Positions 1-12,190 of a DNA stretch of 64,000 nucleotides are shown here, piece after piece; positions within the stretch are counted from its first letter, which is position 1; the number at the start of each line of letters is the position of its first letter. This DNA is from Ophiodon elongatus (lineage: Eukaryota > Chordata > Actinopteri > Perciformes > Hexagrammidae). The position numbers and the translations under genes were made by a program. Below the pieces are notes generated by a model. It was given only the letters and a program-made list of their open reading frames with translations, ran no database searches and had not been told where the DNA came from. The stretch covers positions 796,001 to 860,000 of the forward strand of contig JACSYO010001904.1 of assembly GCA_016806645.1 (NCBI GenBank), written 5' to 3'.

Positions 1-1119
1 ATGGGAGACTGGACACAGTGGATGTGAGGAGGCCGTGTTGTGGTCGGGTCTGGGCCCGTCATGCTCGTCATGGATTGGCTCTCACTGGTCCATCTTGGTT
101 ATTTTAGTTTATCTGATTCTGGGAGTGTCCCAATCCTCTTAGCCTCCCTTCTGCAATGCCCTAAGTGAATTAGTTAGGATTATTGCCCTATCCCCCTCTG
201 TCTCTCTCTGCCTCTCACCCATCTCACCCGCCTCGGCCTTCTCTTCCTCCACTTCCTTTCCTGGCTCTCTCCTCCCCCCTCCACCTTTCCTTATTCGCTG
301 ACCAACATTGCATCTCTTTTCTCTCTCTTTTATTTATTATTATTTTATTTATTTTTACCTGTGCCTGTTTTCTCCCAGGTTGTCTTGCCTTTTGCTTCCC
401 ACTCATCCTACTCATCCCAAACATTTAAAATCAGGGACAACAATGCAGTTTAATAAAGCTTTATTTTTTACTACAGTTGTTTTTATGGCTCGCTCCGGTG
501 CTGAGCTATGTCTCTATCAGAGCAGTGGTTCCCCTTCTTTCCTCCCCTCCTGGACCCCCACCATTCCACCAATCTCCCCAATTCCTCCGACAATTTGGTA
601 ATCCGCACATGACCCGATTACTACCATGCAAACTCAACTCTGACATCAAACATGGGAAATGTTTTATGGAGGTGAGTGTCGGGCGATAAGAGAGGATTGA
701 TTCTCTTCTACTTAACAAAACGCCATCCTTTCAAAACTCTCTCCATAACATAATTTGCTTTCTTTTTAAAGCTAAATTGAATTGAAGGTTTGTTGTTTTA
801 CAACAGTTACCATAAGATTACCAACACATCTGACCTACGGGTTTAAGGTATTGTTTTAAATCAATATAAAAGGCTTGAGAAAGTATCACTCCTGAGAGAT
901 TTCTGGTATAATGTTGATAAAAATGATCAAATCTAATTTTATTTTGGTTGCTATGTAAATCATATCTGATCCTCTGGTCATCAGCCATGTAAAATGTCAC
1001 ATCATTTAGATCATAAATTCAGATCTACTGCACCGAGAGACATTTCAAAGCATTTTTCTGCACTCAACGCTGTCCTAATCCCACTCTGTGCCGGTTTAAT
1101 CCCTCTGCCCTCCCTCTCC

Positions 1120-1165
1120 GTGGTGTGATTGGTTAATCCCTGCGTTTGACCACCCTGATTGGTTA
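1120..1165. promoter_or_regulatory. Paired inverted CCAAT boxes
   Basis: Two copies of GATTGGTTAA, a CCAAT box read on the minus strand, lie 30 bases apart (ATTGG at 1128-1132 and 1158-1162). About 110 bases to the right is a purine-rich stretch with an ATG. Duplicated NF-Y boxes at near three-turn spacing are typical of promoters. No gene could be attached, so this is only promoter-like. Confidence 0.3.
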
Positions 1166-1389
1166 ACCTCCCTCGCAGGGTACAGTGCACTTGTAATCTT
1201 CCCCCTCAGCACTGAGAGTTTCAGACAGACATTTGCGCTGTAATCCCAGGGAGGAGCAGATGTGATGGGGGATGGAGGGCACCGGGCAGACCTTGAGGAA
1301 GGTTAATGCCCGGAAAAGAAAAACCCGGCACGCGGTCCGAAGAAGAAACCCTCTGCCCTGTTTCCTGCCACCAGTAAAGGTAGCAACAC

Positions 1390-1545
1390 CGCAGTGGGAA
1401 GGTGCTCTGTTACAACTAAAAGTCCTGCTTACTAAAGCTCAGAATTACTATCTTTATAATATACCTAAAGTACCAAAAGTAAAAGTACTCATTATGTGCA
1501 GAATAATAGATATTATGTTACTGAAATATAATTAGTGACATTAAT
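1390..1545. repeat. Dispersed repeat, 'AAAGTACTCATTATG' family, copy 1
   Basis: It contains the words ACTAAAAGTCCTGC and AAAAGTACTCATTATG. Related wording recurs at 6.1, 17.1 and 34.7 kb in this window. This type of sequence is common in fish introns. The family name is not known to me. Confidence 0.5.
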
Positions 1546-1689
1546 GTGTATCCATCCACTAATGCTGCAGTAAAGAAGTAAAAAAGACATCAGTATTTAA
1601 ACAAACACAACAAAATATATCATGTATGAATGTTTGTTGTTGGAGGGTTATTGACACTACATGACTGGTGTCAACTGTTCATCAGAGTG

Positions 1690-2190
1690 GCAGCCAATCA
1701 GGAAGGAGCTGTCCCTGTGTCTGGTTGTTGTGGCCTACAGTGTTCTGTAGCGCCTCCCGGAGGCAAGAAGCTTGAACCCGTTGTGTCCAGTGGCGTGGAG
1801 GATCTGTAGCGATGTTTCCGGACTCTGGAGGTGTATAACTCCTGGATGGAGGGACAGGCTGGCACTAATAATCTCTTTTTTCTCTTCAGCCCTGACTGTG
1901 TGTTCCTGTCCCGTCTGGTGGCCGATTCATACCACACAGTGAAGGATGTGCAGAGAACAGACTGGATTACTACAATGTGGTCCCGTCATCTCCAGGTTGT
2001 TCTGACTGCACCAGAGGGCCAAGCTGTTGAACCTCATGTCTGGATGCAGACTTGTCGCCGTTCCGGATGACAGATGATAGTCTGCCATAGGTAGATTGGC
2101 AATACTGTGCTAAATCTATTAAAATGTGAACCTGCTCTTTATTGTTGATACTGAGGTCCAAGTCTTTGTTTTTGCTCCTCCAGTGTTCAC
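1690..2190. repeat. Possible old dispersed element
   Basis: The stretch with CTGTAGCGCCTCCCGGAGGC and the following 400 bases resembles degraded fish retroelement sequence in style, with short broken frames on both strands and no intact domain. This is recognition by style only. A repeat-library search would decide. Confidence 0.3.
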
Positions 2191-2439
2191 ACAAACACCA
2201 AATAGATTAACCACCACAGGAATTAACATGCAAGTAGCTTTTTAATGTTAACTGCTGGCTGTGGTGGAATTTTACCAATTGTATACACTGTTAGTTGGAT
2301 TTTAATTTATTGTAACAATGCATCATCATTTATATGGTCATCTCATTTCCTAAAATCTTAACCTGCAATTTCAGATTTTTGCACAACAAAATGGTCCGGG
2401 TGTAATGAAATGTATCCACTAGAGGGCGGAGATTCATAC

Positions 2440-2535
2440 ATGATGGATTACTGACCGGGCCCCTCGAGCACAGGCCCAGGGGCCCAAAGTGTCAAAGCAA
2501 CCACAAAGAGACACTAAATTATTTATGAAACAATG
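2440..2535. repeat. Short simple-type repeat remnant
   Basis: The motif CAACCACAAAGAGACAC next to GGCCCAGGGGCCC resembles a common fish low-complexity repeat. No gene signal is present. Confidence 0.3.
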
Positions 2536-3397
2536 TAAAGCAAATAAATCACACAAACTAGCATTGGTTTGTTTTAACACCTATTTATTACCACCATAAT
2601 ATGAGAAATTTGGAAAATACAAAGATCGGCTTATTTATACGTCTGAAAATCTCGAGGAATAAGAAAAATATAAAAGAAAACAAATATGAGGTTATATTGT
2701 GTATCACAAATTTTGAGAAAGGGACAGATTATATGTTCAGATCTACAGAGAGAAGGAGACACACAGACCATAAACATGCAGAGTGTAACTTGCACTATAA
2801 TGTCAATTCATACTGTTGTGACAAGCATATCTGTGGAGATAAAGATAGACAGAAGCATAATGTGTGATGAACCATTGAATAGAGGAGACGGTAAACTATC
2901 GCCCCTCTGTGGCTGCCATTGGAATAGAAGTTACCTTTGAAAATAGAGAAGCCCTTCCTGATTTTCTATAGCAGATCAGATCACTGCAACAAAAAAATAA
3001 AAGACAACCATGTTGGTAATATTAATTGTTTTTTTCTCTCTTAATTTGATGATTTCGGAAGTGGTAAAGAGAAGAGATGCTCATCCGTGAACTATATGCA
3101 TAAAAAAAATAGACACCATATCCACAACGATAATCAATATTCTTAAGCAACCAAAAAGAAAGAGACTTTGTTGAGTACAAGTGGTTTGAAAGATCAGAGC
3201 TCACTCATCCACGCAAACAGACAAACAGAGCGCCATCCCCTTCCCAGTGCGGATTACAGAGGTGAAGAGGTGGTTTGAAGAGGTACAGCGAGCTGCCTGG
3301 CTGCAGAGCGGGGGGGGGGGGTCGGTGCATAGAGGGAGGGGGATCTGGGTGGGAGGGGAGGAGGGTGTTCAGACGGGGCAGAGGCCTCGGGACTAGC

Positions 3398-3403
3398 TTT
3401 AAT
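3398..3403 (-). terminator. Candidate H3.3 poly(A) signal (ATTAAA)
   Basis: Minus-strand ATTAAA lies about 480 bases downstream of the H3.3 stop codon. It is the nearest canonical or near-canonical poly(A) hexamer I found. The next AATAAA on that strand is near 2,584. A longer 3' UTR is therefore possible. Confidence 0.3.
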
Positions 3404-3881
3404 AGCACCCTGCTGTGGAAGTTGCAGCTCCCCTTAAGCAGACTAGCCCCTCAGCCACGTCCCTCTGCTTCGGCTCGGTTTTGCCACACTGACCGCACCC
3501 GCTGGCCTCCCACCCCGGAAGAATCCAGGAGAGCTCAAAGGGGGTGGGCTTCCCAAACCCAGTGACGCATGTCTGAGTTATGTGTGCACATGTGCGTCTG
3601 ATCTGCAAAACCTTTTACATGCACGAAAAAGGTACCCTAAAATAAAATTAAAAAAAATTTGGTGAAGACAAAAAAAAACAACCTATGAGACCAGACTTCA
3701 ACATATTTCTATCTCTTCAGAATCAGGATTACTCTAAAGTCTACTGAGAAGCTGGGCGGGCAGGCAGGGGGAGGGAGGGAGGGTGACAGGGATGGGTGAA
3801 GGTTTGGGGTAGAATAAAGGAGCAAGGGCGGGGACAGGTTAAGAAAAAACAGGACAGAGGGGAAACATCAGGGAGGGCCGT

Positions 3882-4565
<684 letters not shown>

Positions 4566-4569
4566 TCAC

Positions 4570-5672
4570 CTGAAGGGAAAACCACAAAGATAACAGGAGG
4601 ATGAGTGTTATTCTTTCTGTACTTCGTACTTTTCTCTTCGACATGTTTTAGAGCTGCTATTCTGACACGTTATTGACAATAATAATCCTAATGGTAAATC
4701 CACTGTTCGTTTCAAAGCCAAGAGCTTGGTGACCTTTCAGTCAGCCTACAATAACGTTGTGCAAAAAATATTCAGCCTAAATGTGAATGCTTATATGTTT
4801 GGAGCCCTGAAACTCAAAAATAAATTGAAAATGTTTGGAAAAACATAGCTGAATACTGAATCAATCATTATATTGCCAGTTAAATAATAAAAAATGAGAC
4901 TCATCAACATTTTAGTGATGCATGAATTTAGAGAGTTGTGTTAGCTGTTTATTATCATAACTATTTTCATCCACATATCTGCATGAGGGTCAGTGTAACA
5001 TCTTGTTTTTAAGTTATCCTGCACGAGTTCAGACTCGTTGATGGTCAATCATATTTGGCCGCCTGGGAAAACTTTTCCCCGGTTTGGCAGCTTCACAAAC
5101 ACCGTCCCGAACCCTCTGGCTCCGGACCCCACCAATCACACTGCTGCACTGCTCCTACTCTGAAACACACCAATCCGCCGTGTCGGTGTCGCGTTTTAGG
5201 ACCAATGGCATGTCCGTCTGCTGGGTTTTAGGGCGGGACGAGCGGCCTTAGCCCCGCCTCATTCCGCAAGATTATGGCCGCAGACCCAAATGAACCTCCA
5301 ACACACAGGCAGCGAGCGAGACGTAAACTTTGACATTTCCCCTAAAAACCAAACAACGTGAGCACACGAGACCGCCAACAAAACGTAGGAGACAAGTGCA
5401 GCTATCACATAAGCGTGGAGGCGTGAGAAGCGACGGTGTATTAAAGCCGAACAGCGAAGTAGAAGTCGCGCATGAAAGTAGAGCAGCTATTCCTGCAGAG
5501 GAAGTCCTGAGCCGTCCTCTCTCCACCCGGGCATCGGGAGCCGCTTCTCTCCTCCAGCGCCTCCAAATAACACGACGTTTCTGCCCCAAAACAACTTTAT
5601 ACGTTTCGTTTTCTCTACAAAACGGCGACTGTCACTCTAAGAACCAAAAAGTGGGACAGAAACGTGACTTAC
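4570..5672 (-). other. H3.3 intron 1
   Basis: This joins the non-coding first exon to the exon holding the start codon. The acceptor is TTCCCTTCAG before base 4569. The 5' half (about 5,040-5,330) is CpG-rich, with three CCAAT boxes on the plus strand (near 5131, 5170 and 5202) and GC boxes near 5,230-5,260. It may hold enhancer or alternative-promoter activity. The rest is AT-rich with no exon signal. Confidence 0.75.
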
Positions 5673-5785
5673 CGAGGCTGAATTTAGCGCTTTTTCTCCG
5701 CGAGGACTCAAGTGAGTTGTGGTTGTCTGGCAGTGTCAGATATTTACTATCTCTCACACAATGGAAGCGGAGCGCGCGAGCAAAA
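5673..5785 (-). other. h3-3: H3.3 non-coding exon 1 (5' UTR)
   Basis: The donor CCTCG|GTAAGT at 5673/5672 is a strong splice site with no coding frame upstream. H3.3 genes typically begin with a non-coding first exon and have their ATG early in exon 2, which matches here. The upstream edge is approximate, since no TATA box fixes the start site. Confidence 0.65.
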
Positions 5786-5860
5786 TGGCGGCCGCGTCAA
5801 TCACCCGTCTCCCACAATGCAACTGACGACGTTTGTAAACATTGTAGCCTCGCTTAGTCT
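5760..5860 (-). promoter_or_regulatory. TATA-less CpG promoter of H3.3
   Basis: This is a GC/CpG-rich block with CAAAATGGCGGC (YY1-type motif, 5781-5792) and CTCCCACAATGCA (ZNF143/Staf-like, about 5809-5821). Both are typical of housekeeping start sites. The ATGGCGGC core reads on the plus strand, so divergent transcription is possible. The start position is inferred, not seen. Confidence 0.55.
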
Positions 5861-6104
5861 CCTCGACTGTAACGTTTCTCCCAACACGTTGTTAGTTTGT
5901 AACACAATGCGACAACACCCCGATACCAGAAAAGCAACTCCTAGTATTCTTTCACCTGAGTATTTAGGTCGATAGCGTGCAACACAAACTACTAAACAAA
6001 ATGTGAACAAACATGAATGTAAACGAATATATGAGCATAATTATATAATTATGGCCGAGAAAAAGTAAAAAGTCCTCAGGCAATGTAATAATGAAAAGGA
6101 GTTT

Positions 6105-6165
6105 AATAAATAAAAAAATGCACAAGAGACAAAAAGATTAAAGTACTTCTTCCACCACTGATTTA
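6105..6165. repeat. Dispersed repeat fragment, copy 2
   Basis: Ends with GTACTTCTTCCACCACTG, the terminal wording of the family also seen at 17.05-17.23 kb. The flanking 5.86-6.64 kb is AT-rich with no gene. Confidence 0.4.
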
Positions 6166-6644
6166 TAATGTTTTTGTTTGATGTCCGATATTCATTTATT
6201 TAGTAATTTGATAATAAATTAAATTCGACAATAAGTTGATCAAGTTAGTACGATTCTAAACTTATTTTCATGTAAAACAGCAACCATACATAACTTTTTA
6301 TACTTTATTATTATTATTATTATATTTGTTCTACTTTACCTTTGGAGCAACTGTTTTCAGCTGGTATTTGAAGGGAAATAAGCAAACAGTGGTAACAGTG
6401 TGGGGATAGTGCCACACAAAGCAGACACAGGAAATACTAAATAAAGTAGGTGGGGTAAGAATAAGGCTGGTGGATTCAACCCAGTAGGAGGCAGTGATGC
6501 AATTTAAGGATGCCAACAGCTGGAAACCCCAAAGGATGAGAAGAAGTGATGGTTAGGGAGAGAGACCGCAGCAAACAACAGGAAGAGCGAGTTCCTTGTT
6601 GATTGTGCGGTTAGTCAGAGGCTCAACTGACAAACAGGTGATCA

Positions 6645-8355
6645 TGCCATGCCATGCAAACGTTATATTACATATTATACCATCAAAATGTCTTTAAAAA
6701 ATGTCATAGTATATTAAGCCATGAAAATGCAATAAAATGTCATTGCATAGTATGCCATATAAAAGTGTTGTAAAATATTTCATAGTTTAATATGCCATAT
6801 AAAACTCATGGTTTAGTATGCCCTGATAAAAAATAATTATGTTCTATGACGTTGTAAAAAAGTGATAGTATATGAAGAACGTCTGAAAAAAATGTCCTAG
6901 TACAGAAGTTTAGTATAGAATGTAAAAGTACATTGTGTTTGTCAACAAAACGATAGAAAGCATAGTATAGTATGTAAAAAAATAAAAAGTAAAAGTATGG
7001 TACATCAAACAAAGTAATTAAAAAGTCACAGAATAATATTTCGAAAAAAGTAATTTAAAACTCACAATATAGTATCTCCTAAAAACTAACCGTATAATTT
7101 GTTGAAAAAAGTTGTGAAAAAGTCAGACAATAGTACAAAAAATGACCCAAAGAATGATATAGTATTTAAAAAATGTTGATTTGTGAAAGTGAAGGGAAAG
7201 TATGGCAAAAACGTCACGGTTTAGTCATGAAAAGTCATGAAAAAGTCATCGTAGGTTATGACAAAATTGTTGAAAAAGAGTTTGAATAGAAGACATAAAA
7301 AGACAGTGTTAGCAAAAGAAAATATAAAAGCATTATGCTAATAACCCAATCTGCGTTTATACACATGAAAAAGTCTTAGTATGGTATGACGAAAGTCATA
7401 ATATAGTATGTAAAAAAAATATTGTATAGTATTTCAAAAAAGAGAAGTCATAGTATAGTATTTCTAAAAAAAGTAAATTTTGTACAGTATATAAAAAAAG
7501 TTATAAAAATATTTAGTATAGCATTTTGAAAAAAAACATCATCACATAGTATGTCATAAAAAGTCATGTTATAGTGTGTCAAACAAATTATAAAAAAGTC
7601 ATGTTAAAAAGAAAGTATTTTAGTATTTAGAAAAGTGATATGTTATATAAGTTATATAGTATGTCAAAAAGTTATTTAAAAGTCATTAATATATTTTGAA
7701 AAACATCATCGTAAAGTACGTAGAAAAAAGTCACAAAAAGACAGTACAGTATGTCAAAAAAGTCATGACATGTCATGTCAAAAAACATTGTATAGTATTT
7801 CAAATATATCCTGAAATGTATAGCAAAATTAGTCGATACAAGCCATAGCATGGTATGTTGAAAAAAAGACATTATAGTGTGTCAAAAAATGTCAAAGTAT
7901 AGTATGTTGAAAAAGGTTATTTGAAAGTCAAGCTAGAGTATTTCGAAAATAAATCAAGTTATGTATGTATAAAAAAGTAGTAAAAATATATAGTTTATGT
8001 CAAAAAAGTAATGAAAAAGAATCATAATATAGTATGTAAAATAAAACACTAGTTTTTAAAAAAATAATTAAAAAAAGTTTGTCGGAATAAGCTAAAGTAT
8101 AGTCTGTTGAAAAAAATAATATTATAGTTTGTTAAAAAAGTAATTATCAACACAAAAAAGTAATTTAAAAGTTATAGTAAAGTATGTCATAAAAGTCATA
8201 AAAAGACAGCATAGATTGTCAAAAGTCGTTAAACAGTCACAGTATAGTATGTAAAAAAAATCATAGTATGTATGTAGAAAAAGCAATAGTATGGTATGCC
8301 ATAAAATAATAATTTAGTGTGTCATAAAAAAATGAATGGTATAGTATGTCATTGC
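6645..8355. repeat. Left arm of an inverted AT-rich tandem array
   Basis: About 1.7 kb of degenerate units built on AAAAGTCATAGTATAGTATG and TATGTCAAAAAAGTCAT, of variable 20-40 base period. The sequence is almost C-free on this strand. The right arms (9.5-9.9 and 11.15-12.2 kb) carry the reverse-complement wording, for example GACATACTATACTATGAC. There is no coding content. Units are too divergent and irregular for a CRISPR array. Confidence 0.9.
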
Positions 8356-8429
8356 AGTTTGTATTTGATGTTGTACCTAAGTTGTCACAGATGTTTGTGA
8401 ATGTAATGCAAATTCTTCTTTTTCTTCTT

Positions 8430-8855
8430 CTTTATGAATGTAGTTGTGTATGCCCCTTTTTCAAGAACAAGTGTACAGTCTTTGTATATTTGACTTCTTA
8501 TTTATTTATTTTTTAAATAACTTCTTCTTTTGGGTGTTCGAGCTATTATTAGCATTGTTGTTTTTATTGCTGCAACCTGAGCTCTTCTTTGACATCAGGA
8601 CAGCAGGAACTCTACACATCTCCTGTTGCAGACTGAAAACTCATCTGTTCTGACTGCACTGTGTCCCATAAAATTATATAATAAAAGATTTTCTGTCTCT
8701 TATTGTTGCTAATTGTAGCACTAGCAATAGTCCAGCGTCTTTGCTGAAGTTGATGTACTTGCAGTATTCTCTTCTGGGTTGCATCAACGTGGTTGAATGC
8801 ACCTTTTGGATAAAAGCGTCAATTAAAATGAATGTAATGTAATGATACTAGATTT
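8430..8855 (+). mobile_element. L2-like non-LTR retroelement 3' end
   Basis: A short frame ends in CRLKTHLF at about 8627-8650. Downstream comes GGATAAAAGCGTC and a terminal ATGAATGTAATGTAATG simple tail. This order is characteristic of truncated L2-clade LINE (or derived SINE) 3' ends in fish. The 5' part is absent. It lies between the two arms of the inverted array. Confidence 0.55.
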
Positions 8856-9534
8856 CTTCAAAATGTACTCAAGGAAAGAACTTACACCCTCAAAACTTTG
8901 GAGTAAGAAGACTTTAGAAAGTATGTGTTCTTCATAATTGTGCCAAATGATTGTATATTTAATAGATCTTCAAGATATTACGTATTGTCCTGATTAATCT
9001 CCAAACAAATCACTCATACAAAATCCGACAAAAGAAGCAACAAAAATACAGACATTCAATAACTTCTGTTAAATCCACAGTGGAACAGGAGCATCACAGC
9101 AGGAAATGACAAAGTAAAGTACAAAGTAAGAACAAACGCAGTTTATTATGCAGAGGACAAATGTTTTTTTGGATAGTTTTGTTTTAGCAGCTCCAATCTG
9201 GACGTGAGAAAGGGCCCAGGCCCTCACATCGTGAGGGAGAATTAGTTCATCTGTTTTACTTTAAAGGAGCCACTGGCTCAGAGGTCAGGGAGAAGGCCGG
9301 GGGCTCGATCCCAGGATGGATGTGTAACCGAGGGATGGAGATCCTTCTCTCCCACACATCAAAGCTCTCAGTTAATCAGATGTCTTTAAAGAGAACACGA
9401 CCAACGATGAACACCTCCCTTCTGTCCAGAGCAGCGGCCCGGCTCGGGAGGCGCCAGAGCCGGGTTTGAATCCCCAACGTTGGGAGGACACCAGTCCATC
9501 TGTGGAGGATGATACATGTGGCTCCTCCCAAGAT
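8856..9534. other. Central spacer of the inverted array
   Basis: Mixed sequence between the left and right arms. Bases 9,200-9,530 are more GC-rich, with no splice-bounded frame. No gene or recognised repeat was seen apart from the adjoining L2-like tail. Confidence 0.5.
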
Positions 9535-9905
9535 TTCACACAGACTATACCATGACTTTTATGACATACTATTCTATGGCTGTTTATTACTTTTTTCAAC
9601 CTACTATATTGTGTTTTTTTCATGACGTTTATGACATGCTATACTATGATTATTTTTGATATACCATACAATGACTTATTTGAAAGACTACCGTATGGCT
9701 TTTTTATACCATGCCGTTTCTTTTTTATGACGTTTTGTGATATACTATGACTTGTTTCACACACATTATTTTTTATAAATTCTTTGACATATTATATGAC
9801 CTTTTTATGTTTTTTTTACTTTTGATAATTTATACAATTAGTTTTTTAACATACTGTCCTATCACCTTGTTATGTCTATGAACGACATGCAATACTATGG
9901 GTACA
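9535..9905. repeat. Right arm, part A, of the inverted array
   Basis: Units such as CATGACTTTTATGACATACT are the reverse complement of left-arm units. The arm is cut at about 9,905 by CpG-rich inserted sequence and resumes at about 11,150. Confidence 0.85.
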
Positions 9906-11149
9906 TCCCATGTCTCTTAATTGTCGTTTCCTCGCTCCTCGCTCCTCGCCTGAACCGAAAGTTGTTCTGCGGCGCCATATTGACGGCCGTCCCAAAGCTC
10001 TTATTTCTGCTTTGAGGAGCGAGGAGCGAGGAGCGAGGAGGCATCTCGGAGGAGCCATGAGCGAGGAAGCGAGAGAACAGGCTTCCAGGAAGTGTTTTAA
10101 CGCTGGACACGCCCCCTCACTGTTCATCAGTTATGTGATTGGGCATACTGATCGCTGGAGTTTCATACCAGAGTGAAGACGGATCACAGATTAAACTCTC
10201 TATATATTTGATTTGTTTTCTGAGTGTTGGGTTTTATGAGTTATATAATTTAAGTTTAACCTGAAACATTGAGCCTAATAAATTAATTCCAGTGTTCAAG
10301 AGAAACCATAATCGCCATAATTGCAAAACATACTGATGCAAATAATTCATAAATAAAACAAACGCATTTCGCCGGTAGAAATGTATATATGCCGGTATAC
10401 ACAGAACACAGTATAAATACCACACACTGTGTATAAATACTCAATGCCGTTACAGGTAACATACTACAGAGAGAAAACATCTCCACTCTGTTAGTGATAA
10501 TAACTGTGTCTTTATTAGTATACGTAGTAGTTTAACACCATTAATTTAACTGAAAACATTATGCGATCATTTTTATTAATATTTGAAGTGGATTGTTATT
10601 GGAATGTGAGCTAAAAACTGTTACACCGATCATGTGTTCAGACACGAACTCCTTTAAAAGTCTCTCCAGCTGTTAAAGCGACTAACAGCTGATCCAACTG
10701 TGATCAGCGGCCGCCGACCTCCGTCATCAGAAACAGACGTCGCTTCACGTGACGCTTTCGAGGAAAGGACGTCTCATTTCTCTTAAAACATATTTCCTCG
10801 TTTCCTCTCTCCCTGCATGGTTTCCTTGCGTCTCTCCATGCATCCCTGGTGGGCGGGACTAAGACGCAAGGAAATGTTAGGAGGAACTTGTGATTGGGGG
10901 ACAAACTGTGGTGGGAACCGGGGAGTCGAGGATGTTGTTAAGGCGACTGCATTCTCCAGGAGGAGCCCTGATGAAGACGACCAGAGGGGGGCGGTAGGTG
11001 TCCCACTGTGGGCGGTGTCGCCTCATACAGGGGCCCGGGGCCCTGTGGCTCCTCGTGGTGCGGGGCCAGCTGGGTTCCCCGGATGTTTGTGCTTCCAGCA
11101 TCGAGGCCGATGGCGTGACGTGTTCGAGGGTTGAGCCTTAAACTAGTGT
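9906..11149. mobile_element. CpG-rich insertion inside the right arm
   Basis: This 1.2-kb block differs sharply from its surroundings in GC and CpG content and splits the AT-rich array. TCTCTTAA occurs at 9913-9920 and again near 10,780, which could be an 8-bp target duplication around an approximately 0.86-kb hAT-like element. TTTCCTCG occurs near both ends in opposite orientation. The rest, 10.8-11.15 kb, is a second GC-rich piece. No transposase frame is present, and the class is unproven. Confidence 0.45.
9930..10038. repeat. Perfect 20-bp inverted repeat (CCTCGCTC type)
   Basis: Bases 9930-9949 and 10019-10038 are exact reverse complements built from three GAGGAGC-like units, with a 69-base spacer. 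It sits in the CpG-rich insertion and could fold as a hairpin. Confidence 0.9.
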
Positions 11150-12190
11150 TTAACTTTAATGTAATACTATTCTACTTTTTGTTGTTGCTTTTACACAATA
11201 TGCTTTGACTTTCTCTGACTTCAGACGTACTATGCTATGACTTTAAAATATGTATTTTTACATTCTGTACTGGTGCCTTTTTAATGTTTTTTCTATTTTT
11301 ATTTTCATACTTTTCTTTTACATAAACTTTTTTTAACATACAATACTAAAAATGTAGTTGTTTTTTTGACATCCTATACTATGACTTTTTCTGATGTATT
11401 TTGACATTATACTATGGCTTTTAATCGAGTTTTTTTTATGTACTATACTGTGACCTTATATTACTTTCTTGACACAATACACTATCTCTGGACTTTTTTG
11501 ACATTATATACTATGTTTTTAATGATGTACTCTCACATACTAAACCATGGTTTATTCAGGACTTTTTAACTGACCATACTATGATCTTTTTGATATTAGG
11601 ACTTTAATTTGCTACACTTACCTTTCGATTACCTTTTTGACCATATCGACATACTATGATTGTTTTTTTACATAATATACTGTCATGACCTTTTTAGTGG
11701 CTTTTCTTTTGTTAACACACTATATGTATAACATGTTTTCAACTTCTTTTTTCTGACTTTTCAACATACTGTATTCATTATAGTATGACTTTCAACATAG
11801 TATAATTTTGTATGACTTTTTAATTTTTTTTCGACATTATACTGACTTATTTCAACGTATTATACTAGAACTTTTTTGAAATACTATACTACGAACTTGG
11901 TGTGACTTTTTGACAAAAGTATGACATGGCAATTCTTGACAGACTATGGCTTTTTACGCCCTTTTAACATTCTATACTATAAAAGGATTTAATTTTACAA
12001 ACAACTATGAATTCTAATGACATATTTTGACATACTATATTATGGCTTTTTAATTACTATTTTGACAAAATGTATGAGGACATTTTTTTATTTTATTTTT
12101 TTTAAATACATTACTGTGCAATGATGCATTTTTGACAATACTGTGAGGATTTTTTCATTTTTTTTAAAATGCTAATTTTCTATGTTGCCA
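11150..12190. repeat. Right arm, part B, of the inverted array
   Basis: About 1 kb of TTTTTGACATACTATACTATGA-type degenerate units, opposite in orientation to 6.65-8.35 kb. No gene is present. Confidence 0.88.

Larger units (their letters stand above)
1..3390. other. Intergenic region left of the H3.3 gene
   Basis: No coding exon could be supported here on either strand. Bases 183-420 are strongly pyrimidine-rich on the plus strand. The rest is AT-rich with dispersed-repeat fragments listed separately. The short open frames lack splice-bounded conserved peptides. The right edge is uncertain because the 3' end of the H3.3 transcript is not firmly fixed. Confidence 0.5.

Noticed and set aside
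5330..5857. 175-codon plus-strand open frame across the H3.3 promoter
   Set aside because: It lies in a CpG-rich region where stops are rare, overlaps H3.3 exon 1 in antisense, and has no recognisable domain.
6645..8355. CRISPR-like array
   Set aside because: Units are degenerate with no constant repeat or unique spacers; this is an AT-rich eukaryotic tandem repeat.
9910..10176. Open frames through the GAGGAGC inverted repeat
   Set aside because: Low-complexity products of the inverted repeat, open on both strands; no protein support.
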